DNA of 64,000 nucleotides from Sphingobacterium daejeonense (GCF_901472535.1 NZ_LR590470.1:62001-126000), one strand, 5' to 3'; positions 1 through 9,615 are shown, numbered from the stretch's first letter. The notes: generated by a model from the letters alone, not told the origin. Numbers and translations: made by a program.

Positions 1-59
1 GAAACGCAATGATAGTAGTAATAACGGCTTGTTCTATATTTTTATTATTTTCAACAATG

Positions 60-88
60 AAGAGGGAATGTATATAGTTCCCTCTTTT
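60..88. terminator. Hairpin terminator, gene off-window to the left
   Basis: AAGAGGGAA at 60-68 pairs with TTCCCTCTT at 78-86 around a 9-nt loop and is followed by T residues. It probably ends a transcript starting left of the window. No coding sequence is recognisable in bases 1-240. Confidence 0.55.
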
Positions 89-240
89 ATCAGGTATAGC
101 CATAAGAAAGACCTAAGCAGCTGAATTTCCAAAAGCGTTCATTCCATTGCTTCAGCACTCCGTTCAACTTTGAAACAAAAAGCGCATAAAAAAATAATAA
201 ATTTCTTTCGAAACCGAATGGTTGTATTTAAGTCTGTAAT

Positions 241-477
241 TTAACGGTTTATTAAATCATGATAAACTGGTAAAAGTCGTTGTTGCCGAACGAACGGATC
301 GGTTTCGAAATCTGTGGACTGAACAAATAATTTGGTCAATCTTAACAGGAAGAAATTGATGTTACCTACACCTCTAAACTGACTTGTGAAAGCCTTTATT
401 TTGACATTGAATGTTTCTGCCGATGCATTTGTACTCTTGTTGTCGAAGTAGTTCAATATGTTCTTTTTGAAGGATAT
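241..477 (-). pseudogene. Transposase C-terminal remnant (ISL3/ISAon1-like)
   Basis: The reading frame contains NKSTNASAETFNVKIKAF followed by SQFRGVGNINFFLLRLTKLF, which resembles the conserved C-terminal end of ISL3/ISAon1-family DDE transposases of Bacteroidota. Only about 75 residues remain and a stop codon lies directly upstream in frame. The DDE catalytic part is not recognisable in 478-790, so this is a dead fragment of an insertion sequence. Terminal inverted repeats were not found. The family assignment rests on remembered motif similarity. Confidence 0.6.
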
Positions 478-791
478 TTATGTTCTGGGGACGGTATTCA
501 AGGATTTAAACTCTACCTTCCCAACTTTAACCGTTCACCTATGAATGTTGGTGACTGAAATTGACCCTGGACTCGTTAGAAGTAAGTTCTTTGGTAGTGG
601 ACTTAGAGAGGTTTCCACATTTGGTTTAAATAATAATCCTATGATCAACATGTTTATAGAAACAGACATCAAAAATGTTGGAACCTGAAGATGGCACACA
701 ACTTGCGGAATATCAGTTGATTTCATTTTGGCTCGGAGGAAATTCAGGCTCCGTGGACATAGCCATCAGATTACCTAAAGCCCCCAACAAT
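478..791. other. Intergenic, no supported gene
   Basis: Short open frames exist on both strands, but none resembles a known protein or has a convincing start. The stretch may be further eroded insertion-sequence DNA, since it lies directly upstream of the transposase remnant. Confidence 0.4.
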
Positions 792-1781
792 ATGAGAAAT
801 GCATTGACTCTTGCCATCTGTCTTTTTCTGAACTTCACAATCAAAGGCCAGACCGGTCAGGAGAACGGCATGTTCGATGAACTGGAGAGGAATTCCTGGT
901 ACCTTCCTACAGCTGACGGAAAAGCCAGACTGTACATTACTTCCTTGGGAAGAGGAGATACCGTCGTTTCTCTCCACGGAGGTCCAGGAAATAACTTCAA
1001 TTATCTGGTGGATGCCGTCCGGGGAAGCACCGATTCCACTTGTTTTGTACTATTTGACCAAAGGGGAAGCCTATATTCCAGGGTACAGGATTCCTCCGTG
1101 AGAGACCTTTCCCTCGACATCCTGGTAGACGACCTGGAATCGCTCCGAAAGGAAATCGGGCAGGAAAAATTGACCCTTTTCGCCCATTCCTTTGGGACGG
1201 TCCTGGCCATCTCCTATTATTTGAAATATCCCCAAAATGTTCGCGGAATGGTGCTTACGGCGTCCATGCCGCCATTTATACCCCGCGGAAAGACCTTTAT
1301 CGACCTGGTTCCTGAATTCCACAAGAGGATAAAAGCCCTTAGGAACCGACCGGAGGTTGAAGCCATACTTAGGGATGAGGGACTATGGGAAGAAGAAGGA
1401 CTGAACAAAAAACAGCAATCTGACCGCTATAAGATTACGGGGCTCGCTTCTTTCAATATGATCGACCTACGGAACTGGCGATCTTTCAAGGGAGGGAGGG
1501 CTTTCTTCAATTCGGCCGTAGAGGGTGCGATCGGAGGGTCCATGCCCGAAAGCTATGATATCCGACCTACCTTGGAGCGGTTCCCAATTACCATATCGAT
1601 CATCCAGGGAACGGAGGACTATCTATCGGCAGATAGCTGGAAACTGATCTCAGACCTATTAGACCATGTTTCGGTCCACCTGATAGAACATTCCTCACAT
1701 TACATATGGCTCGACCGGGCAGAAGAATTCAATCACATCCTGAGCTCCTCTTTCCCATGGAACAGAAATAGACAAGAATGA
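792..1781 (+). CDS. Secreted alpha/beta hydrolase (proline iminopeptidase-like)
   Basis: An alpha/beta-hydrolase fold enzyme of the proline iminopeptidase/S33-like group. The frame is open further upstream, but ATG 792 gives a signal peptide (MRNALTLAICLFLNFTIKGQ), so this start is preferred. Visible motifs are the oxyanion-hole region SLHGGPGNNFNY, a DQRGS motif, the nucleophile elbow FAHSFGT (serine), a late acid in IQGTEDY and the histidine in EHSSHYIW, which together make a complete catalytic triad. The substrate cannot be told from sequence. Its codons are visibly richer in G and C than those of most neighbours, and it stands alone beside insertion-sequence debris, suggesting horizontal acquisition (inference). 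Confidence 0.8.
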   Translation: MRNALTLAICLFLNFTIKGQTGQENGMFDELERNSWYLPTADGKARLYITSLGRGDTVVSLHGGPGNNFNYLVDAVRGSTDSTCFVLFDQRGSLYSRVQDSSVRDLSLDILVDDLESLRKEIGQEKLTLFAHSFGTVLAISYYLKYPQNVRGMVLTASMPPFIPRGKTFIDLVPEFHKRIKALRNRPEVEAILRDEGLWEEEGLNKKQQSDRYKITGLASFNMIDLRNWRSFKGGRAFFNSAVEGAIGGSMPESYDIRPTLERFPITISIIQGTEDYLSADSWKLISDLLDHVSVHLIEHSSHYIWLDRAEEFNHILSSSFPWNRNRQE

Positions 1782-2458
1782 CATGGTGATAACTTTTCCT
1801 TAATTTTGCTGAATGACAACTGTACAGATTTCCACCACTATCCAATCCTACCCTGAGCCTTGTAAACATCCACGCTCCAGTTTGTAGGGAAATTTGGTCA
1901 ATGATTAAGTTATCCACCTATTCGGTCCATAAGATAATAGAATTTGGATCTTCCCATAAATTCTTTATCGTGCTTGATGCTCTTGGAAACCAAGGGATTG
2001 TCCACTCTTTCATCGGAAAAAAAATGAACAGGAAAAATTATTGATCTCCATAGGTAAGTTTAAAGTCCTACCAAGATTCCTATGGGTATATAGCATAATA
2101 TCCTAATTTTCTGACAACCCCTTTTAAAAACTTTGGATTATTAAACCGATATTTCAGGAATCAGATAGAATGGAATAAAATGATCTTGTAAAATCCTTAA
2201 ATTTTCGGATACCATTTTACAGAAACACAATTGACCAATAACTTGAATGCCCCACTATGATGAATAACTTTTTTCTACCGATCAAACTGCAGATTTTCTG
2301 TGGCATACGCTTAAGTCCGTGGCATTACACTGATAAGATCTCGATAAGATCGGGAATGAACCAGTTCTGCAACAAGTTTTTACATAATTTTGTTATATTA
2401 GCGGACATGCATATTTCTGATAAAATTAACGATATGCTGAATCAACAATTCTAATATA
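1782..2458. other. Intergenic, no supported gene
   Basis: About 680 bases without a recognisable protein on either strand. One 65-codon frame at 2257-2454 resembles nothing known and is not called. The stretch looks like eroded sequence between acquired genes. Confidence 0.4.
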
Positions 2459-2865
2459 ATGAAAGACTTCAACCATCCAAACTTGGTCATAATCAACAGT
2501 TTTTTTAGGCGCACGCATTGAGGTCTGAGGAAGTCCTGTATGAGGTGCTTCACCAAGAGATAAGGTGGCATGTGCCGGGAAAACACGCACTGAGTGGAAC
2601 CAAAACAGGCATTGAGGAGACAATAGAAGATATGGACAGACTGGCAGAATTCAAATTCAGTGCCGAAGGAATAGTTCTGGGCTATTCTGATGAGCATATC
2701 ATAGATTGCCACAGGATATGGAACAATCATGGGAACTGTCCTGCGATCAGTTGTCTGTCCTGCATTTTATGGAAGCTCGGGGAAGGAAAGATCCGGGAAG
2801 TTTTCCCTTTTTCCCAAGACCAGCATCAGGTAGACGATTTTTTCAATTCCCAGCTGGAACTTTAA
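2459..2865 (+). pseudogene. SnoaL-like (NTF2 fold) protein, frameshifted
   Basis: The main frame contains EVLHQEIRWHVPGKHALSG and then TKTGIEETIEDMDRLAEF, typical of SnoaL-like polyketide-cyclase/ketosteroid-isomerase-like proteins of the NTF2 fold, small cupped domains that bind hydrophobic ligands. A plausible start (MKDFNHPNLVIINSFF, ATG 2459) lies in another frame, which ends near 2520. The two frames join if one base is gained between about 2508 and 2517. No catalytic role can be assigned. Sequencing error or genuine decay are both possible here, as the surroundings are eroded. Confidence 0.55.
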
Positions 2866-3386
2866 AAAGCATTGGACCACTACGGTGAACAAAATTTGAG
2901 CATTTCTCCAGGCAGAAAATTTGGGAATTCTTTTGTCTCGCCGGAGCAATGTGCCTTCGGTCATCTGCTTACGGTCCACTAGCACATTAGAATGTGGACA
3001 TATAATTAATTTTTTCTACAAAAAAATATCCGTACTGACCCTCAAACTCTGGCTATGCTGAAGGGCTATCTCCCTATGTCCCTACCCATCTGATAGAAAA
3101 AATCTCACTATCAATGGATTTTCGAGCAGGTCCTCAGCAAAAAGTGCATTTGTCCAAACTATTCTCTCCTTCTGATATCCTTTTTTTGTAGTAATTCGAA
3201 ACTTATGAATGGGCTGGATTAATTCACTTAAACAACTTAAACATCCTAAAATACTTATTTAATCCTAGTTACTGAATAATGCCATCAGAAAAGCAAAATG
3301 GAGGTCAGATAGCCAGTAGTTTGGCCCGACGGAAAGTGCCTAGAAAGAAAGCCCTTCTGTTTTAAGATTTCTGACCATCAAAAAAT
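2866..3386. other. Intergenic, no supported gene
   Basis: About 520 bases with only short frames and no recognisable motif, hairpin terminator or RNA gene. Confidence 0.4.
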
Positions 3387-4403
3387 CTACCCACTTACAT
3401 ATTTCCCATACGGCAATTTCCGAATAGCATATGTAATCGCAATGGATACAATAACGGCACTTATGGTTGCCAATGGGATTACCCAGACCGTGCTGAAGTA
3501 TTTGGAAATTAGTGGGTGCAAGAAGTTTAAAGGAATAATATGGCTTAGGAATATTCCAAAACTATAATGGTCAATACCAGAAATCCAGGTTGGCACCTTC
3601 GTATCTTTTACCGCATCTTTAACCCATAGGAAGAGGGATCCGGCAGCTATTGCTGTAGTTACAAATAGGTAGTTATAGAAGAAGGTGTTTAGTTTTTTTG
3701 CATCTTGATTGAGTAGGTTTGTGCAATTAGCACCTATTACTACCATAAGAATATAAATAAGTGCGAAGACGAGAGCATTCATATTGAACTTAAACTCCTT
3801 GATGCTTAAGTAATATCCGAGGACCAAGTATCCGATATAGCCGGAAAAGAAAGTGAGGTCAAATTTTGGCATTACGGAATATAGTGGTTTACTGGTAAAG
3901 CACATGGAAATGAGCCAAAGAACCAGAAAAAGCTCAATTTCACGAGTACTGGATTGAATAAGAATTTTCCTCAAAAATGGAATCGCCAAATAAAGCCCGA
4001 TGATCATGTAAAAATACCATAGGTGGGCATTTGCTCCATGGAGAACCTTATCAAGAATAATGGACCAGATCTTTTCTGTAGAAAGCGTTTCAAAATTGGT
4101 GTAGCGATAGAAATAATAAATCAGATAGACTATGGTCCAAAATATAAAGGGATAGATGAGTTTCGGAAGTCTAGTTTTGTAAAAGGTCCATGTATTTTCA
4201 TTTTTATGAAGGAGTAGATACCCAGAGATCATGACAAAAATCGGCACTGAACATCTTGTTGCGGCATTTATCCAATTGGCATAATTCCAGTTGAAACCAT
4301 TGGTGTCAATATGGTAGAGAAAACCCGTTGACGCATGGATCAAGACTACAAATATGGCTGCAATAGCACGTAGGTAGCTGATGAAATTATATTTTTCTGC
4401 CAT
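3387..4403 (-). CDS. Acyltransferase 3 family membrane protein
   Basis: A 338-residue multi-spanning membrane protein of the acyltransferase 3 family (OatA/WecH-like), which moves acyl groups, often acetyl, onto cell-surface sugars. The N-terminus has the family signature with the conserved histidine: SYLRAIAAIFVVLIHASTGF, followed by the arginine motif AATRCSVPIFVMISGYLLL. About ten hydrophobic segments follow, ending in a basic tail. The length is normal for the family. No glycan-biosynthesis genes are adjacent, so the acceptor is unknown. Confidence 0.85.
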   Translation of the reverse strand: MAEKYNFISYLRAIAAIFVVLIHASTGFLYHIDTNGFNWNYANWINAATRCSVPIFVMISGYLLLHKNENTWTFYKTRLPKLIYPFIFWTIVYLIYYFYRYTNFETLSTEKIWSIILDKVLHGANAHLWYFYMIIGLYLAIPFLRKILIQSSTREIELFLVLWLISMCFTSKPLYSVMPKFDLTFFSGYIGYLVLGYYLSIKEFKFNMNALVFALIYILMVVIGANCTNLLNQDAKKLNTFFYNYLFVTTAIAAGSLFLWVKDAVKDTKVPTWISGIDHYSFGIFLSHIIPLNFLHPLISKYFSTVWVIPLATISAVIVSIAITYAIRKLPYGKYVSG

Positions 4404-4476
4404 GATGTAAAAGTAGGAATAATTGAATTCTATTTCTCTTTCTCAAATACCAATTCCATTCCATTTTGGAATAAGT

Positions 4477-5022
4477 TCAAACTGTGAATTTCATCGTCTT
4501 GCTTTTGAATTTTATTGTTGCATCAACAATGGTGTAAAACAGTTCTAGTTCTGAGGTTGCATAAACTTTAGCAGCCGGCTGGCCTGTTAATTGGGCGAAT
4601 AATTTCCCTTCATCATTCACTGTAATATGGTATTTAAGGTTTTTATTTTGGGTGAATGCATAAGTTCCTATCAACGGATTGATTTGAAAGTCCATTAAAA
4701 CTACCCCTTTTCCAAATTCTTCAATTGAAACTTTTGGAGGAGTATCATTTTTAAGAATTTTATCTACAGCAGCCATTATTGGCATTACACCAATAAGGTT
4801 CATCTTGTTTAACAAAAGTGCTACAAACTGTTTTTTTGAAGGATTACGAACGATTAATGTTTGGTAACCCGGCCAACCACCGCTATGGAAGTGCATCTTT
4901 TCATTTTCGGTTTTATCCATAAACATCCATCCAAATCCCGAATAACTATCCATCATTCCGACTGTTAGGCTATCGTTATTGAGCTTTCCAGTGCTAATGG
5001 ATTCTTGAAATTCTTTATTGGG
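4477..5022 (-). pseudogene. Serine hydrolase (class C beta-lactamase-like), 3' fragment
   Basis: Only the C-terminal part of a beta-lactamase/penicillin-binding-protein-like serine hydrolase remains. The HSGGWPGYQTLIVRNP segment corresponds to the third catalytic motif (H-S/T-G-G), and it is followed by a C-terminal domain resembling DUF3471. The frame is open up to a stop at 5023-5025, so the SxxK and YxN parts are missing. Upstream the DNA runs straight into the promoter region of the next gene. This is a genuine 5' truncation rather than a single frameshift. Confidence 0.7.
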
Positions 5023-5078
5023 CTATAATACACATACCTGGATAAGAAGTTTAAAACTAAACATTAATTAGAAAGAGC

Positions 5079-6140
5079 ATGAAAACGATATATAAATTTT
5101 CAGCAATGCTATTGATCCTTGCTTCCATTATGGCAGCAGGATGTAAAAAAGTGGATGTTGGATACTTGAGCGACAATATCCGTTATGGCGCAAACCCAGT
5201 GGTGGTGGACAAAGGGGTATTCAAAATTGTAACTGGTATTATTCCTGATAATTCAACTCCTCCATTTAAGATTACTCTTTTGGATGTGAGAAACAAAGAA
5301 ACAGGCAAGAGGGAAGAAGCATTTTTTAAAGAGTCTGAAATCACGGTTTGGAAAGAAAAATATGACCCAAAGACCGATACAACATTAGAGTTAATTAATG
5401 CTAAGCGTGTAAAAGAAATGAGTTTGCCGCTTCAGGTTATCGAAAAGAGCGGTCAATTAATGTTTACCCAAGCAACAGATAATGTTCCTCCAGGGGAATA
5501 TTTATTAGACCTACAAATCGAAAATCCTAATGGCACCAAAAAATACGAAGGGATAACGTCCATTAAGGTAAACAATCCAGTTCTCTATGAAATATCCACA
5601 GCACCATATTTCATCTTGGTAGAGCCTAGAACAGGAAATAGCAAAAGGTATCCTCATGACGTGGACTGGTTCGACATCAATAAAATACAAAGTGCAAATA
5701 CCAAAATTAATGTAAGCAGAGATGCAAATGGTCCTAACCAGATTATCTTAAAAGTATATGATAAAAATGGAAAAGTTTTCCCTGGAAAAGCTTTGGAAAA
5801 AAGACCTAGTGGAAACACGTTCTTGAACACTTGGGAAACATTTGCATATAAAACTACCGTAACAGAAAACTCCGTGATTTACGATTATGCGCAGGCTCGA
5901 TTCCCTGATGTATATTGGGATAATCAACCAAATGGCGTGTTCTGTTATTACAGGATCTATGACAAATGGATAGAGTCAGTAGATTATGTGGACGCGTGGA
6001 ATCCACCAAATTCAGTAACATATAAGACAGATTCAAATCCGTATATCTTACAGATCAGGTTTGACTTTAAATTCAATCTCCCAGGAACTTACCATGTGGA
6101 CATGCATTTAAAAGCAACCAAAAAGGACGGCGTTAATTAA
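5079..6140 (+). CDS. DUF5007-like lipoprotein
   Basis: A 353-residue lipoprotein with an SPII signal (LILASIMAAGCKK). The mature part begins KKVDVGYLSDNIRYGANP, a pattern remembered from DUF5007-type Bacteroidota lipoproteins often encoded near SusD or fasciclin-domain genes. No catalytic motif is visible. It has no SusC/D partner here and is followed by its own terminator, so it seems monocistronic. The family name is moderately certain; the function is unknown. Confidence 0.7.
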   Translation: MKTIYKFSAMLLILASIMAAGCKKVDVGYLSDNIRYGANPVVVDKGVFKIVTGIIPDNSTPPFKITLLDVRNKETGKREEAFFKESEITVWKEKYDPKTDTTLELINAKRVKEMSLPLQVIEKSGQLMFTQATDNVPPGEYLLDLQIENPNGTKKYEGITSIKVNNPVLYEISTAPYFILVEPRTGNSKRYPHDVDWFDINKIQSANTKINVSRDANGPNQIILKVYDKNGKVFPGKALEKRPSGNTFLNTWETFAYKTTVTENSVIYDYAQARFPDVYWDNQPNGVFCYYRIYDKWIESVDYVDAWNPPNSVTYKTDSNPYILQIRFDFKFNLPGTYHVDMHLKATKKDGVN

Positions 6141-6158
6141 TTATTAGATAAACAGAGT

Positions 6159-6191
6159 GTGGCTCCGACAATTGTTGGAGCCACTTTTTTT
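6159..6191 (+). terminator. Rho-independent terminator of the 5079 lipoprotein
   Basis: GTGGCTCC pairs with GGAGCCAC around an AT-rich loop and is followed by seven T residues, 18 bases after the stop codon. Confidence 0.85.
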
Positions 6192-6257
6192 ATGTATATC
6201 TTGGAACAATTTATGCACAATAACATAGATAGCTTTCAGGTATTAAAATAGAAAATC

Positions 6258-6728
6258 ATGAAAAACTTTAATAATTCATTCAGAAACTCAGCCCTTCTAT
6301 TTACGTCTATTGCTTTTTTTGCTAGTTGTAACAGCCCTGGTAAAAATGATCATAGCGCAGACACACTCGCAGACTCCATGTCTATTTCGGAATCAATTGA
6401 TTCTGCAACTAGTATTCCTGCTAAAGCATTGGAACTGAAATCGAGTTGGGATTCTATTAGACTTCATAAAATATCAAAGCAATCGGATACTATCGTAATC
6501 AATAGCAACGGATTTAAAAATTTGAATGCTGAAATAGTCAGTTCTAAACCGGGAAATATTAGAATAAATCAAATTATATCTCCAGACAGCAACAGTGATG
6601 GACCATTCGGAAAAGATTTAGAATATAAATTGAACCAACAAGGCGAGGTTAAATTGATTATAGGCGAGAGCTTAATGCAGGGAGATCCTTTCGAAGGGGA
6701 CTATATATTAAAGGTCATAGGTAAATAA
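6258..6728 (+). CDS. Hypothetical lipoprotein
   Basis: A 156-residue protein with a lipoprotein signal (LLFTSIAFFASCNS) followed by a Ser/Asp-rich linker of about 30 residues and a small beta-rich domain. I do not recognise the family. It is converged upon by the TonB receptor downstream and shares a bidirectional hairpin with it. The ATG is the first in frame and is directly followed by the signal peptide, so the start is secure. Confidence 0.7.
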   Translation: MKNFNNSFRNSALLFTSIAFFASCNSPGKNDHSADTLADSMSISESIDSATSIPAKALELKSSWDSIRLHKISKQSDTIVINSNGFKNLNAEIVSSKPGNIRINQIISPDSNSDGPFGKDLEYKLNQQGEVKLIIGESLMQGDPFEGDYILKVIGK

Positions 6729-6731
6729 AAA

Positions 6732-6760
6732 GAACCTAGCTACTGGGAATAGCTAGGTTC
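6732..6760. terminator. Bidirectional terminator
   Basis: GAACCTAGCTA at 6732-6742 pairs perfectly with TAGCTAGGTTC at 6750-6760. It sits between the convergent 6258 lipoprotein and the 6781 receptor, with A/T-rich flanks on both sides. Confidence 0.8.
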
Positions 6761-6780
6761 AGACGATAACCTATTTTTAA

Positions 6781-9372
6781 TTAGAAACTGTTCAAATTAT
6801 ATCTGATGGTAACACCAAATGTTCTGGGATCAGCAACGATCCCTGCATATTGACCATAACTACCAGGAGCTGCCAACAATTGTTCGTAGTATTTTTTATC
6901 TGTTAGATTCCTGCTCCATACAGAGATTGAAATTCCATTATCTGCCTTAAATCCCAATCTTGCATTCAATATAGCATAGCCATCAATGTTTAAATATTGG
7001 GATGGAGAGGGACTTGAAGAGAATTCTGACCTATAGAAAAGGTCTGTTCCCAAAAAATAGGAGCCTTCCAAGCCAATTAAACTTCCGTTTTGGGAAAATT
7101 CGGCACCAATTGAGGATGACCACTTTGATATTCCCGGCAATCTTCCTCCCGAAATATCTTTAAAAGCTTCTGGTCCGCCAACCTCCTCTAATGGAACTGG
7201 AGCATTAGTGAACTTAACATATTGGCCATCCGTATAGGCAGCAGCAGCATTCAGACGAAGATAATTCCCAACACGAAGGCTTCCGTCCAACTCAACTCCT
7301 TGAACACGAACTTTTTCTGCATTTGCAAGATAACCCCTGTTGACCCCAGGCTCAGGAGTTTGCACCAAGGTCTGGTAGTCTTTAATGTCCGTTTGATAAA
7401 ATGTAAGATTTAAGATTGAATTTCTATTCGGGCTTGATTTTATACCAATTTCTTTATGATCTACAGACTCTGGTTTTACTCTAGCTAAGTCCAACAATAC
7501 CTCTCCCCTAGATGTGGGCAATCCGCCGACATTGATACCAACGGGTTTATAGGTGATGGCATAGGTGGCGAAAGCATTGAGATTTCTGCTCCAACGATAT
7601 TGAGCGGATAATTGGCCTGAAAAATTCCCTGCAGATGCATCTGTATTAAAAGCTTGATTTGTGTACACCGCATTTTTAAGAGCTAATAACGCAGGATCTT
7701 CAGTTTGAAGCCCACCATAGGTTTGGCGATCATAATGAGCTTCTTTCTTGTCATAATTATATCTAATTCCTGGCAGGAAGTGTAATTTGTCTGTTATTGC
7801 CCAATCAATCTGTGTGTATGTTGCCAAACTTGTAGTTTTAATGCCATATCTCGTCTTTATTCCAAAGTTGTCAAACAGACCTGGAGTTTTCCAAAGGTCG
7901 CTGTTTGTGTTCTGTGCAAACCTCCACAATGAAGAACCAGCTTCTTCGGTGTGTACCGGGTCGGTTCTTAGGTCTTGGTAAAGACCAAATAATCCAACGA
8001 CAAGTTCTATGTTTTCGCGGATTTTGCCAGAGTATCTAAATTCCTGTGAATATTGGTCGTGAGCAGAATTTCCGGCGGAGATAGTAAATACTGGGAGGCC
8101 AAGATAATCGCGGTCATTTAATGGAACCCATTTCCAATAACGCCATGCCGTCGTAGAGGTCAAGGTTCCATCCCCGATTTTAAAGTCCGTATTTACTGAA
8201 ATGCCTCCCAATTCATTGTCAGCTTTTGATTGTGTGTTTAGATCAACCTTCCTTTCAAAAGCACTGTTATAAGGTAATTCATAGCCTAAATCTTTGATAA
8301 TATTATTGAATTGTCTGTAATCTGCGCGTTGTGTCTCTACGACTCCCGCAACTCCCCAGCCATATCCGTCAGGCTTCTGAATGCTTTTATCTGCAGCAAC
8401 GGTTATATGGATATAATCATTTGGTTTGTACAGCAATTGCGCCCTTAGTCCCAAATTATTCATATTGTTGATTGCGCGACCTGAAGATTCATTATATAAG
8501 GTTCCGTTCCTTTGAGTTCCGGAGAAGGAAACACGAGCCGCCAGTTTTTTGGTCAAAGGACCGGTGATTGACGCTTTGCCTTGGATGAAACCGTAATTGC
8601 CATAGCTCAACTCAAAATTAGCTGAAGGGTTAAATTCTGCAGTTCTGGATGTCACATTGAAAGCCCCTGATGTCGTGTTCATACCAAACAAAGTCCCTTG
8701 TGGACCTCGTAGAACCTCCACCTGTTCAATATCTATAAAATCCAACCACGTGGCGGCAGGTCTTGCCAAGTATACACCATCCAAATAAAACCCAACACCA
8801 GGATCAATTCCATCGTTGGTTAGCCCGTAGGTAGAACCCAAACCACGAATGTTTAACGTTGTGTTTCTGGCATTAGATGCGTACAACTGAACTGTAGGCG
8901 CTAGTTCTTTGATTCGGTTAACATTGAATGCCCTAGCATCGTCTATCGTTGCTGCGTTAATCGTCGTGATAGGAATGGGAACATCCTGAAGCTGCTCTTT
9001 TCTTCTTCGGGATGTTACGACGATTTGGTCTATCTTCTCCTGAGTGGGTTGCAACAAGATAACAGCAGGGGATTCTTTTATTACCAATCGTTTTTTCTGG
9101 TAACCTATTCTGCTGATAATTAAATTAAATGGAAGTTTCTGTCCTGTTACAAAGTGGAACCGACCGTCTTTGTCAGTTTTCACTTGGTGAGTTACACCTT
9201 CAAGTTGCAATGTGACACCCTCAATCGGAAGGTTGCTAATGGAGTCTACGACAGTTCCACTGAGTGTGGCATTAATTATAGCCTTTGGTGTTTCCTGGGA
9301 TTTGGCAACTGTGATCCCTAGAGTAAAGGCAATAGCGAGGTATAGAAAGCGATATGTTTTCTTGGAATTCAT
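6781..9372 (-). CDS. TonB-dependent receptor with CarboxypepD_reg domain
   Basis: An 863-residue outer-membrane TonB-dependent receptor. In order: signal peptide (residues 1-25), CarboxypepD_reg-like domain (about 33-110), a TonB-box/plug region beginning at VVTSRRRKEQLQDVPIPITT with RGLGSTYG and VEVLRGPQGTLFGMNTTSGA, then a 22-strand barrel ending in a typical aromatic C-terminus (YNLNSF). It imports a substrate that cannot be named. The plug resembles receptors of the FyuA/IroN-like group rather than SusC. No SusD follows. A promoter, a small ORF and a hairpin lie upstream. The coding frame is intact. Confidence 0.88.
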   Translation of the reverse strand: MNSKKTYRFLYLAIAFTLGITVAKSQETPKAIINATLSGTVVDSISNLPIEGVTLQLEGVTHQVKTDKDGRFHFVTGQKLPFNLIISRIGYQKKRLVIKESPAVILLQPTQEKIDQIVVTSRRRKEQLQDVPIPITTINAATIDDARAFNVNRIKELAPTVQLYASNARNTTLNIRGLGSTYGLTNDGIDPGVGFYLDGVYLARPAATWLDFIDIEQVEVLRGPQGTLFGMNTTSGAFNVTSRTAEFNPSANFELSYGNYGFIQGKASITGPLTKKLAARVSFSGTQRNGTLYNESSGRAINNMNNLGLRAQLLYKPNDYIHITVAADKSIQKPDGYGWGVAGVVETQRADYRQFNNIIKDLGYELPYNSAFERKVDLNTQSKADNELGGISVNTDFKIGDGTLTSTTAWRYWKWVPLNDRDYLGLPVFTISAGNSAHDQYSQEFRYSGKIRENIELVVGLFGLYQDLRTDPVHTEEAGSSLWRFAQNTNSDLWKTPGLFDNFGIKTRYGIKTTSLATYTQIDWAITDKLHFLPGIRYNYDKKEAHYDRQTYGGLQTEDPALLALKNAVYTNQAFNTDASAGNFSGQLSAQYRWSRNLNAFATYAITYKPVGINVGGLPTSRGEVLLDLARVKPESVDHKEIGIKSSPNRNSILNLTFYQTDIKDYQTLVQTPEPGVNRGYLANAEKVRVQGVELDGSLRVGNYLRLNAAAAYTDGQYVKFTNAPVPLEEVGGPEAFKDISGGRLPGISKWSSSIGAEFSQNGSLIGLEGSYFLGTDLFYRSEFSSSPSPSQYLNIDGYAILNARLGFKADNGISISVWSRNLTDKKYYEQLLAAPGSYGQYAGIVADPRTFGVTIRYNLNSF

Positions 9373-9434
9373 GAAATGAAGATTTAATGGTTGAGAATAA
9401 AATCCTATTTAAGGATTCGGGTTAGTATGGATAA

Positions 9435-9457
9435 GCGGGAACTGGTGGAGTTCCCGC
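9435..9457 (-). promoter_or_regulatory. Leader hairpin upstream of the TonB receptor
   Basis: GCGGGAACT at 9435-9443 and AGTTCCCGC at 9449-9457 form a perfect 9-bp stem with a 5-nt loop. On the transcript it starts 6 nt after the stop of the 38-codon ORF and ends about 60 nt before the receptor start. It is GC-rich in an AT-rich region. No U-tract follows, so it may control translation or mRNA stability rather than terminate. Confidence 0.5.
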
Positions 9458-9463
9458 GATATC

Positions 9464-9580
9464 CTATTTGGGGAAGATAATTTCAGTACACATTCGATTA
9501 AAATCAAGTATTTGTTCCTGATTGTTATTTTGGAGCGAAAGATTTAAAGTGTTTTGAGTAATCATATTTTGTCTGTTCAT
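9464..9580 (-). CDS. Putative 38-residue leader peptide
   Basis: A 38-codon ORF starting at ATG 9580 and ending TAG at 9464. The peptide begins MNRQNMITQNTLNLSLQ, is rich in Asn and Gln, and ends FNRMCTEIIFPK. It has no signal peptide or membrane segment. A TAnnTTTG element lies 28 bases upstream and a stable hairpin lies 6 bases downstream, all within the 5' leader of the TonB receptor. This arrangement suggests a translated regulatory uORF. Coding status is unproven, and no homology is claimed. Confidence 0.4.
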   Translation of the reverse strand: MNRQNMITQNTLNLSLQNNNQEQILDFNRMCTEIIFPK

Positions 9581-9607
9581 TTTTATGATTTTGTCTGATT
9601 TATAAAA

Positions 9608-9615
9608 CAAATATA
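9608..9615 (-). promoter_or_regulatory. Candidate Bacteroidota -7 promoter element
   Basis: The minus strand reads TATATTTG, a match to the Bacteroidota -7 consensus TAnnTTTG. A TTG triplet lies about 12 bases upstream, closer than the usual -33 spacing, so the match is partial. It would start a transcript near 9600 that carries the leader ORF, hairpin and receptor gene. Confidence 0.4.

Noticed and set aside
2257-2454. 65-codon plus-strand ORF
   Set aside because: No similarity to anything recognised, no start context, and it lies in eroded DNA.
2398-2730. 110-codon minus-strand ORF
   Set aside because: It is antisense to the SnoaL-like gene and has no recognisable motif, so it is a shadow frame.
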